This document shows positions 1 through 7,700 of a stretch of 64,000 nt of DNA, piece by piece. The position numbers were made by a program, and so were the translations under genes. Numbering within the stretch: the stretch's first letter is position 1; every line of letters begins with the position of its first letter. Origin of the DNA: Insolitispirillum peregrinum (GTDB taxonomy: Bacteria > Pseudomonadota > Alphaproteobacteria > Rhodospirillales > Rhodospirillaceae); assembly GCF_042665255.1 (NCBI RefSeq), contig NZ_JBHTCD010000008.1, one strand, 5' to 3'. The notes below the pieces were generated by a model. The model was given only the letters and a program-made list of their open reading frames with translations, was not told the origin of the DNA and did not search any database.

Positions 1-197
1 CCGTCAATACCCTGCTGTACGTCGAGGAAAGCCTGACCCGCATCGTCGAACTGTGGGGCATTACCCAGGGGACGGCGGACTCGAACCTGATGCGCAATGC
101 GCCGGACGATGATCGCCCGGACAAGGATCTGCTGAACGGCCCGCAGATGGATGGTGCCGGCGTGTCGCAGGACGATATCGACAAGCTGTTCGGCTAA
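1..197 (+). CDS. cheZ: CheZ-like chemotaxis phosphatase, C-terminal fragment
   Basis: This is the 3' end of a gene that begins before the window; reading frame 3 is open from position 3 to the TAA at 195-197, giving 64 residues. The tail carries DRPD, LLNGPQ and a terminal SQDDIDKLFG. The same order of blocks ends the full-length cheZ product encoded at 25132-25896, so this fragment is its paralogue or relative. CheZ dephosphorylates CheY-P, and its C-terminal peptide docks on CheY. The catalytic Asp/Gln helix lies outside the window, so activity cannot be judged. It could also be another protein with a CheZ-type CheY-docking tail. Confidence 0.7.
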   Translation, partial: VNTLLYVEESLTRIVELWGITQGTADSNLMRNAPDDDRPDKDLLNGPQMDGAGVSQDDIDKLFG

Positions 198-241
198 CAA
201 CACATCCCCGGCCCGCACAGGTGGTCCGGGGATGTGTTGTT
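196..241 (+). terminator. Perfect 16-bp hairpin at the end of the cheZ-like gene
   Basis: AACAACACATCCCCGG (196-211) pairs perfectly with CCGGGGATGTGTTGTT (226-241) around a 14-nt loop. The left arm starts inside the TAA stop codon. The right arm ends in TGTTGTT, a weak T-tract. It probably terminates the upstream transcript before the YqeB-like gene. Confidence 0.7.
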
Positions 242-274
242 ATGGCGTGCGGGGACACAGCAGGGGCGCAAGGG

Positions 275-1129
275 ATGGATGCCTATGGCATATCGGTGAT
301 TGTGCGGGGAACCGGCGAATACGCCTCGGCCATTGCGCGCGAGTTGTTTCTGGCCGGGAATGCGGTGGTGTTGCAACAAAGCACACCGCCCGCCGAGATT
401 CGTCGTCTCCGTTGCTTTAGCGACGCCTGGTTCTGTTCTCCCGGACCTTTTGCGATGACCAGCCTGAGCGGTGCCCAGCTGGAGGGCGTCTTTGCCCGTC
501 GGGTGGACAGCCCGGCGACCCTGACCGCCTGTCTGGGACGGCGTGAGGCCATTCCGCTGGCCGCCATGCCGCTGGAGCATGTGATCAGTGCCTGGCCATG
601 GGCTGTTCTGGTTGATGCCCGGATGCTGCGGGCACCGGCAAAGCCCCAACGCCACCTTGCGGGGCTGACCATCGGGTTGGGCGGCGGCTTTCTGGGGGGC
701 GAAACGGTTGATCTGGTGATTGGCTGTGACGATCAGAACCCCGGCGCGTTCGTTCCCACCGGTCGCTGTCTGCCATTCCCGCAAGAAGAAAGTGGTCCCC
801 TGCGCACGGTGTGCCGGGCGCCGCATGATGGCATCTTTCACACGGCGGCGCGGATTGGTGATCGGGTGTCACCGGGCGAAAAAGTCGGCTGGGTGGGGGC
901 CAGCGAAATCCGTATCCCCGACCATGCGCCGCAGAACAGCCTGATCCGTGGTCTGCCCCGTGACGGGGCAACGGTGCGGGATAGTGACGAAATTCTGGAT
1001 CTGGCTCCACCGGGCAGCCGGGTCAGTGGGGTCAGCGTCAAGGCGCGGACCATTACCCGGGCGGTGATGCTGGCGATTGCCTCGGATGGCGAGCCGATCC
1101 ACGATTTTCTGTTGCGTCACTGGCGCTGA
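275..1129 (+). CDS. YqeB-like selenium-dependent molybdenum hydroxylase accessory protein
   Basis: The 284-residue protein resembles the YqeB/EF2563 family, which accompanies selenium-dependent molybdenum hydroxylases. Family-like elements are an N-terminal nucleotide-binding-like segment (ISVIVRGTGEYASAIAREL), an ARRVDSP block, VLVDARM, TIGLGGGF, RAPHDGIF and IGDRVSPGEKVG. The C-terminus has the usual TRAVMLAI segment. I chose the ATG at 275, after a purine-rich stretch, rather than the GTG-type starts upstream that overlap the hairpin at 196-241. No molybdenum hydroxylase, selenium gene or MoCo gene is visible nearby, so its partner must lie elsewhere. Its last codons overlap the convergent exporter gene by 13 bp. 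Function is inferred from family resemblance only. Confidence 0.7.
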   Translation: MDAYGISVIVRGTGEYASAIARELFLAGNAVVLQQSTPPAEIRRLRCFSDAWFCSPGPFAMTSLSGAQLEGVFARRVDSPATLTACLGRREAIPLAAMPLEHVISAWPWAVLVDARMLRAPAKPQRHLAGLTIGLGGGFLGGETVDLVIGCDDQNPGAFVPTGRCLPFPQEESGPLRTVCRAPHDGIFHTAARIGDRVSPGEKVGWVGASEIRIPDHAPQNSLIRGLPRDGATVRDSDEILDLAPPGSRVSGVSVKARTITRAVMLAIASDGEPIHDFLLRHWR

Positions 1130-2013
1130 GCGGGTTGGGGGCGCTGAGCCGGTTGGGCGTACTTTCTGGCTCCGGCGACGCAGGCCACGGCGGCGAGCGT
1201 TGCCAGCAGCATGGTACCGCTGACCGTTTCGTGCAGCAGCAGCGCGGCCAGCGCCAGCGCCATGAAGGGTTGGGTCAATTGTAATTGTCCGACAGCGGCG
1301 ATACCGCCCTGTGCCAGCCCGCGATACCAGAACATGAACCCGATCAACATGCTGAACAGCGAGACATAGGCCAGCCCGAGCCATGCCGAGGGGCTGACAT
1401 GGCTGAACGAGGCTGGCTGGGTTAAGAGCGCCAGCGGTAACATGACCGGCAAGGCCACCAGCAGCGACCAGCAGATGACCTGCCAGCCTCCCAGTGTCCG
1501 CGACAGGCGCGCGCCTTCAGCATAGCCGAGGCCGCACACAAGGATTGCCGCCAGCATCAGCGCATCGCCGGCCAGCGATGCCTCGGCGTTTCCGCTCAGC
1601 GCATAGCCTGCGACACAGGCCGCGCCCAGAACCGAAAACAGCCAGAACAGGGGCTGGGGCCGTTCGCCGCCGCGCAGAACGGCGAAAATCGCCGTACACA
1701 GGGGCAACAGGCCGATAAACACAATCGAATGGGCGGAGCTGATCTGCTGCAAGGCCAGTGCGGTCAACAGCGGGAAGCCGACCACCACCCCCAAAGCCCC
1801 CAGCGCCAGAGACGGCACATCGGCAGCCTGTGGGCGAGGCTGACGCCGCAGCAGCAACAGGGCGCATCCCAGCAGCGCTGCAATCGAGGCGCGGGCGCAG
1901 GTCAGAAATGTGGGGTCAAAGTCGATCACTGCCACCCGCGTTGCAGGCAGTGACCCGGCAAAGATTGCCACCCCAAAAAATCCGTTGATCCAGCCGCTGG
2001 TCGTTTTGTCCAT
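1117..2013 (-). CDS. EamA/DMT-family transporter
   Basis: A 298-residue integral membrane protein with about ten hydrophobic segments and the two-fold EamA repeat typical of drug/metabolite exporters (for example LACTALALQQISSAHSI-type loops and a second-half MLIGFMFWYRGL). Proteins of this family export amino acids, purines or other small metabolites. The start is the ATG at 2013 (MDKTTSGW). The open frame extends upstream, but that extension (SSGPVRTAV) is translated from the dispersed repeat at 2050-2236 and is not conserved coding sequence. The gene is divergent from a MocR regulator, a common pairing in which the regulator controls the exporter. The substrate cannot be read from the sequence. 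Confidence 0.85.
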   Translation of the reverse strand: MDKTTSGWINGFFGVAIFAGSLPATRVAVIDFDPTFLTCARASIAALLGCALLLLRRQPRPQAADVPSLALGALGVVVGFPLLTALALQQISSAHSIVFIGLLPLCTAIFAVLRGGERPQPLFWLFSVLGAACVAGYALSGNAEASLAGDALMLAAILVCGLGYAEGARLSRTLGGWQVICWSLLVALPVMLPLALLTQPASFSHVSPSAWLGLAYVSLFSMLIGFMFWYRGLAQGGIAAVGQLQLTQPFMALALAALLLHETVSGTMLLATLAAVACVAGARKYAQPAQRPQPAQRQ

Positions 2014-2049
2014 GGTTGGGGCCTTTCGCCTTCTGTGGTCTTTTTTTGA

Positions 2050-2236
2050 GGGAGAATGGCGGACTGCCGTCCGCACCGGCCCGGAGGACAATGCCCCCGG
2101 ACCCCCTTCAATATCATAGTAATGGGGTTCGGGGCCTGAAGGCCCCGGCGAGGTGTGGAGCAGCGCTCCACGTCCTTGTTTCCTTACTGTCGTGTACTGT
2201 GGCCTCAGGTTTAACGCACGCTGGTCTAGCGGAATA
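2050..2236 (+). repeat. Dispersed hairpin-rich element, copy A
   Basis: This copy contains the hairpins shared by the family: GTCCGG...CCCCCGGAC, GGGGCCTGAAGGCCCC, and GTGGAGC-AGC-GCTCCAC. It ends with ACTGTCGTGTACTGTGGC...TTTAACGCACGCTGGTCTAG, the conserved right terminal repeat. No left terminal repeat is recognisable. Related copies lie at 3703-3940, 18237-18375, 19605-19780, 45111-45318 and 47961-48100. It occupies most of the 312-bp gap between the divergent exporter and MocR genes. Confidence 0.85.
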
Positions 2237-2270
2237 AAACACTGTGGCGGCTGGTCATGCCAGATACGGT

Positions 2271-2320
2271 CCAGTACAATTGGAAAGAACTGTTATGGAT
2301 GTAAGGCCAGTACGATTGGA
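2271..2320 (+). promoter_or_regulatory. Direct repeat upstream of mocR, possible operator
   Basis: CCAGTACAATTGGA (2271-2284) recurs as CCAGTACGATTGGA (2307-2320), 13 of 14 bases identical, 36 bp apart. The second copy ends 5 bp before the MocR start. MocR-type regulators are known to bind direct repeats near their own divergent promoters, so this is a plausible autoregulatory operator. That role is inference from position and repetition. Confidence 0.5.
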
Positions 2321-2325
2321 GCCCC

Positions 2326-3720
2326 ATGGAACGGAGTGGAACACGAATTGCGGCAGTGATGACCGAAATCCGCTCGCGGATTGCCGCCCGCCTGTATCTG
2401 CCGGGTGCGCGGTTGCCATCGGTGCGGGCGCAGGCGCAAATGATGAAGGTTTCGGTTTCGACGGTGGTCGAAGCCTATGACCGCCTGAGCGCCGAAGGTG
2501 TGATTGCTGCCCGTCCGGGGTCCGGCTTTTATGTGGTGGGGCCGGTGGCTCCGTTGGCGCTGGCCCATCTTGGTCCCAGTCTCGACCGGGCGATTGATCC
2601 GTTGTGGGTGTCACGCCAGTCACTGGAAAGCGATGCGTCGGTTCTGAAACCCGGATGCGGCTGGATGCCGCCGGACTGGCTATATGAAACCGGGGTGCGC
2701 CGGGCGTTGCGGGCGCTGGCGCGGGGGCCGGTGGCCGAGCTGACCGATTACGCCACGCCGCTGGGGCATCCGGGATTGCGCCAGTTCCTGCAACGGCGGT
2801 TGGCGGGGGTGGGGATCGAGGCCGGCGCGGAGCAGATCATGCTGACAGAATCGGGCACTCAGGCGATCGACCTGATTTGCCGGTTCCTGCTGGAGCCGGG
2901 CGATAGGGTGCTGGTCGATGACCCGTGCTATTTCAACTTTCATGCCTTGCTGAAAGCCCACCGCGTGCGGGCTGTCGGGGTGCCCTATACGCCGATCGGC
3001 CCGGATGTCGAGCGGTTCGAGGCTGCCGTGCAGGAGCATTCTCCCCGGCTGTATATCACCAACTCCGGCATCCACAATCCGACCGGCGCAACCCTGTCCC
3101 CGGTGACTGCTCATCGGCTGTTGACGCTGGCCGACCGCGCCGGTCTGGTGATTGTCGAGGATGATATCTGGGCTGATTTCGAGACCACCCCGGCCCCCCG
3201 GCTGGCGGCCTTTGATGGCCTGTCGCGGGTGATCCAGATTGGCAGCTTTTCCAAAACCATCTCGGCGTCGTTGCGCTGTGGCTACATCGCCGCGCAACAG
3301 GGCTGGATTGACAGTCTGGCCGATCTGAAAATTGCCACCACCTTTGGCGGTGGCCGCCTTGCCGCCGAGGTGGTGCTGATGGCCCTGACTGACAGCGGCT
3401 ATCGCAAGCATATGGAGATGGTGCGCCAGCGGCTGGCAGAGCAGATGCGGAAAACCATCGCCCGCCTTGATCGCGTGGGGATCTCGCCGTGGCTGGTTCC
3501 CCGCGCAGGTTTGTACCTGTGGTGTCAGCTGCCCGAAGGCCGGGACGCGGCGGTTATTGCCCGGTCCTGCCTGAAAGACGGTGTGGTGCTGGCACCCGGC
3601 AATGCCTTTAGTCCGTCCCTGAGCGCCGGTGGGTTCCTGCGCTTTAACGTCACCCAGTCGACAGATGAGCGGGTGTTTACGGCGCTGGTGCGGGCGTTGG
3701 CCTGGACCAGCGTGCGTTAA
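2326..3720 (+). CDS. MocR-family regulator (GntR HTH plus aminotransferase domain)
   Basis: A 464-residue protein. Residues about 10-70 form a GntR winged helix (LPSVRAQAQMMKVSVSTVVEAYDRL). Residues about 110-460 form a fold-type I aminotransferase domain with NSGIHNPTG, EDDIWADF and the presumed PLP lysine in GSFSKTIS. Proteins of this class sense PLP or an amino-compound and regulate transcription rather than act as enzymes. It is divergent from the EamA exporter, its likely target. The last codons (WTSVR-stop) are supplied by the left end of the repeat at 3703-3940, so the native C-terminus may have been altered by that insertion. The ATG at 2326 is the natural start, directly after the second operator-like repeat. 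Confidence 0.85.
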   Translation: MERSGTRIAAVMTEIRSRIAARLYLPGARLPSVRAQAQMMKVSVSTVVEAYDRLSAEGVIAARPGSGFYVVGPVAPLALAHLGPSLDRAIDPLWVSRQSLESDASVLKPGCGWMPPDWLYETGVRRALRALARGPVAELTDYATPLGHPGLRQFLQRRLAGVGIEAGAEQIMLTESGTQAIDLICRFLLEPGDRVLVDDPCYFNFHALLKAHRVRAVGVPYTPIGPDVERFEAAVQEHSPRLYITNSGIHNPTGATLSPVTAHRLLTLADRAGLVIVEDDIWADFETTPAPRLAAFDGLSRVIQIGSFSKTISASLRCGYIAAQQGWIDSLADLKIATTFGGGRLAAEVVLMALTDSGYRKHMEMVRQRLAEQMRKTIARLDRVGISPWLVPRAGLYLWCQLPEGRDAAVIARSCLKDGVVLAPGNAFSPSLSAGGFLRFNVTQSTDERVFTALVRALAWTSVR

Positions 3721-3940
3721 ACCTGACGCCACGGTACACGACAGTTTGGCAAGAAAGTGCAGGCTGCCGCCTGAACTGCTCGGGGCCTGAGGCCCCGAAC
3801 CCCCATTTTTTCTTTAAAAATCAAGTCAATGGGGTCCGGGGCCTCAAGGCCCCGGCGAGGTTTGGAGCAGCGCTCCATGATCCTGTTTCACAACTGTCGT
3901 GTACCGTGCCTGACGCATGCACGCTGATATAACTCTTTGT
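3703..3940 (+). repeat. Dispersed element, copy B, with near-complete terminal inverted repeats
   Basis: This is the most complete copy. The left end (GACCAGCGTGCG...CGGTACACGACAGTT) is mirrored at the right end, whose reverse complement reads ATCAGCGTGCAT...CGGTACACGACAGTT. The terminal inverted repeats are therefore about 40 bp and imperfect. The interior holds GGGGCCTGAGGCCCC, CGGGGCCTCAAGGCCCCG and TGGAGC-AGC-GCTCCA hairpins, and no open reading frame of note. The element overlaps the last codons of the mocR gene. It is MITE-like in architecture, and no transposase is present in the window. Confidence 0.85.
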
Positions 3941-3953
3941 TTTATAAGATTTA

Positions 3954-3995
3954 TTTTGCGCAAAACCGGTTTCCGCTTTTGCGCTCACGGCTCTA
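3954..3995. repeat. REP-like palindrome at the kptA stop codon
   Basis: TTTTGCGCAAAACCGG...CTTTTGCGCTCACGGCTCTA is a variant of the REP-like element, with GCGCAAAA pairing to TTTTGCGC. On the minus strand it starts as TAGAGCC, where TAG is the kptA stop codon. Confidence 0.8.
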
Positions 3996-4535
3996 AAACA
4001 AAATATACCTCAGCGGTACGGAGTGGGTTAACCAGACGCCATTGTCTGACTGATGGAACGTCAGACCATCCTGATACATCTGGTGTGCCAGAATTTTCAG
4101 GACCACCGGGGCTCCTCTGCGCGATCCGACATCTTTCGCGGTGTCGACTTGCTCGCTCAGGTGAACCGCATGGCGGTCCATCTTGTCCAGTCCGGTTTTC
4201 TTGATGGATGGAAGAAAGCGTTCGACGGTGCCATGGTACAGGAACTCGGGGGGTTCCAGAGCTTTCAGGCCAAGGTCGACAGTGACGGAGTGCCCTTGAG
4301 CGGCACGGATGTATTTATGGTCGCCGGAGAGGCTGTACCTCTTTTTACTATCGTGTTCAACGATGTGGCGAATGTCGTCCATGCTGACGTGGTGCCGGTT
4401 TTTTCCCATCACACCAATCAGCGATTCAGTTTCGGCCCAACCATTTTCATCCAGTTTCAGGCCGAAGCTTTCAGCTTTATGCCGTAAAATATACGCCATG
4501 AATTTACTGTGGCGTACCCTGGTCTCATCTTTCAT
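3993..4535 (-). CDS. kptA: RNA 2'-phosphotransferase, Tpt1/KptA family
   Basis: The 180-residue protein matches the Tpt1/KptA family in length and motifs: LRHK (17-20), RAAQGHS (77-83), LYHGT (99-103), HLS (125-127) and SRRGAPVVL (138-146). The catalytic Arg-His-Arg-Arg set corresponds to R18, H19, R77 and an Arg in the SRRG block. These enzymes use NAD+ to remove an RNA 2'-phosphate, forming ADP-ribose 1",2"-cyclic phosphate. Their bacterial role is unsettled because bacteria lack the fungal-type tRNA splicing that makes this substrate. The ATG at 4535 follows GGAGAGATAA. The gene is visibly less GC-rich than its neighbours and sits alone between repeat elements, which suggests horizontal acquisition. 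Confidence 0.9.
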   Translation of the reverse strand: MKDETRVRHSKFMAYILRHKAESFGLKLDENGWAETESLIGVMGKNRHHVSMDDIRHIVEHDSKKRYSLSGDHKYIRAAQGHSVTVDLGLKALEPPEFLYHGTVERFLPSIKKTGLDKMDRHAVHLSEQVDTAKDVGSRRGAPVVLKILAHQMYQDGLTFHQSDNGVWLTHSVPLRYILF

Positions 4536-4646
4536 TTATCTCTCCATTTAATCGCAGAGATGGTAATAATGTTCAATGATCCTGTCAATGTTGCGACATT
4601 TGTATTGATGCGTGTTTTTTAACGTGATGCACGATGGTGAGAAGGA

Positions 4647-4737
4647 AGGGACGTGGAGCGTTGCTCCACACTTCAACCTTTTGTTCTGCCGCATTGTTTT
4701 TGCGGGAACCGGTTCCCGCTTTTCGCACAATGCCCTA
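4647..4737. repeat. Repeat remnant plus REP-like palindrome at the tamB stop
   Basis: ACGTGGAGC-GTT-GCTCCACAC (near 4650-4672) is the hairpin seen in the larger dispersed element. It is followed by a full REP-like palindrome, 4691-4737 (GCATTGTTTTTGCGGG...CTTTTCGCACAATGCCCTA). Read on the minus strand the REP begins TAGGGCATTGTGCG, and the TAG is the tamB stop codon. It fills most of the gap between kptA and tamB. Confidence 0.8.
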
Positions 4738-7700
4738 ATAATCAAACTTGTAGTTCAGCCCGACATCGGCCCCGGCAGCGCCGCTGGCTTTGGTTTCGAC
4801 CGACACGCGCGGGGTCAGCTGCACCTCGACCTTGACGCCGCTGCTGCCAGCACTGGCTCCCTGCTCGACACCGACATAGACGCCATCGGCGACATATTTG
4901 CCCACTTCGACCGAAGCCGCAGAGGTGCTGTCACTGCTGGAACTGTCCGATGAGCCGCCACCGCCGAACGATACCACATCCAGCCCCAGCGACGAGCGCA
5001 GCATGCCGGTAATGTCCAGCCCGCCGGACAGCAGGCCGCCCTTGCTGCCGCCTCCGCCGCTGTTGAAGCTGGCCATGGAGGCGGCGGCCTGAGCGAGACT
5101 GATGGCCTGCCCGGCGGAAAGCTGGCCGGGTTTGCGGCCAAACAGCACCCGCGACAGCACTTCGTCTTGCGGCAAGGCCGGGGAGGAGGTCAGGCTGAGG
5201 GTGGGCTTGCTGGCAAAGCCGCCAATTTCGACCAGCGCGGTCAGGTCGCTGCCGGTGTTCGATGTGACGATGGTCAGCGCCGGATCAATGCGTTCGCCGC
5301 CCTGAAAGGCCACGATCCCTTTGGTGAAGGTAAAGGTCTTGCCGATCAGGTCGATGGTGCCGCGCACCACTGACAGGTCGCCGACCACCACCGGCGCGGC
5401 GGCGGTGCCGTTGATGGCGAGGTTGCCTTTCCACTCGGACTCCAGACCGTTGCCACGGACAAAAATCTGGCCGGGGATATCGACGGTTACCGCCAGCGCA
5501 ATATGGGTGTCACCGCTTTTTTCCTCGACGACCTGCACCGGCGGCAGACCGGCCGAGGCCCGGTGAAGCTCGCGCACCGGCAGGGTGCGCACGCCGCCGC
5601 CCAGACGGTTGTTCAGACGGACTTCGGCGCCACGGGTGGTCACTTTGCCCGACACACTGCCTTCGCTCAGGCTGCCGCGATACTGGATGGCGGCGTCAAT
5701 GCTGGCTTGCAGGTCATCGCGCCGAACCACCGCCGCCTGTTGGGCGGTGAAATCGGCCTCGACCAGTGGGCTGGCTCCCTTTTGCGGGACAAAGCGCAGG
5801 CTGCCTTTCAACTGCCCCTTGCCGCCATCCGTGCCATTCAGCGCGGCGGTGATCTGGCCGTCTTCCTGCAAGCTGGCGTCAAGGGTGAGGGCGGACAGCA
5901 CGGTGCCCCATTCGCCATTTTCGTAGCGCCCCTTGCGGGCGTGGGCCGAGCCGCTGAACACCGGCTTGGCGAGGGTGCCGCTGACCGAGGCTTGCACCTC
6001 CATCTCGCCGGACAGCCGGTGCCCGTCCAGTGGGACCAACGCCCACAGACGACCGAGGTCACCACTCCACGCGAGGTCGGCTTTCAGGGGCCGGCTGGAT
6101 GGAATGGCAGGAACACCGTTGCCGTCAAAGGTCAGCGGCAGGCTGGCTGACAGGGTGGCGGGTGTCGTGCCAAAGCCGCGAATTTGCCCGTCAGCGGTCA
6201 TCTGTTGCCCGGCGATGGTGCCGGACAGGGCCAGTTGAATGCCCTTCAGGCCGGTTTCAGGGGCGGCGATGTCGCTGCTGGTGAGGCTCCATGTGCCGCG
6301 AATGCCCTGACCATTGCGGGCCAGCGGGCCTTGCAGGGACAGGTGGGTGCTGAGGGTGCCCTGTAACGGGAACGCCGGGACGGCGATCTCTGCCAGCGAC
6401 AGCGGCAGGGCATCGGCGGCAATGGTCAGGCGGATGGCCCCGACCTTGACGCCGCCGTCAATGGTCAGGCTGCCACTGTCCACCGCCAGTCGGGCGTTGT
6501 TCAGGCTCCAGCCGTCACTGGCGCCCATGCCGGGCAGAGCCACCGACCATGGGGCGGTGCTGCGCAGGTGGTGACGGTCAAAGCGGGCATCCAGCGTTTG
6601 CACGGTCAGCGGGGCCTGTGGCTGTCCCGGCCATGCCAGTGCCAGAGACAGTGCCAGCGGGTGCGGTTGCTGGCCCGCAACGGCGACGGTTGCCTGAATG
6701 GCCCCCTTGGCGGCGCGGCTGGCTTGCAGGGTGACGTTGTGGATGGTTTGCCCGCCAACGCTCAGCCCCTGCGCATCGAGGCTGACCTTTGCCGCCGGAG
6801 CGGTCAGCAGGTCGTCAACGGTGGCATTGACCGCCAGCGACTGGAGCATGACCGGCTCGCCACCGGCAGGCGTCACCCGGATGGTTTTGCCGTTCAGGGT
6901 CAGTTTGGCCTGTCCGTTGGTGGAGGGGGTAACGGTGAGATCGGCGGCGAGCGTATTGGCCGCCACCGTTATGCCGGTCGCCTGTCGCAAGGCGTCGGGC
7001 TGTTGCAGACTGGCCCGCATCCGGGCCTGAATTTTTGGCTGTGGCGTGGACAGGTCACCCTGTGCCGCAAGCTCGGCGGCAATTCCGGCCACCATCAGGC
7101 GGGCTTGTTGCAGGCTGACGGCGGTGGGCGAGGCCTCGAACGGCAGCGACAATTCGCTGACCGGAATGCCTTCGGCCTCGATGGCGCTGCCGGTCAGGGT
7201 GCCTTTCACCTGAGGCGCGCTGGCGGTGCCGCTGATCTGTAACGGGATGTCGAGGCTGCCACGGCCCGTCACGCCAACGCTGGCGAGGACCGGGGTCAGG
7301 GTCGGCAGTCGCACGGCCAGATCGGCGGCCAGTGCCTGGGTGGCGAGGGTCAGAGTGCTTTGTCCGTTGATCTGGATGCCCTGACCATTGCCGCCATTAA
7401 ACCGTAGCTCCGACAGGCTCAGGGTCGATGCGCCAAGGTGATAGCGGGTGCTGAACGTTGCCTGCGGCCCCAGCAGGGCATCGGCGGCTGCAACCCCGCT
7501 GTTGGGGCCGGTCAGCGTCAGGCTGGTTTGTCCCTGCACACTGCCATCGGCGCGGATCGAGGCATCGGCATTCAGGTTGAGACGCTCGGCCAGCGCCGGA
7601 GTGAATCCGCTGGCGGTGGTGCTGAGGGTGGCGGTGATGCCATCCTTCAGGTCGAGGTGGGCCTTGGCCGTCAGCGAGTCAACGGCGGTCTGCTGCCCCT

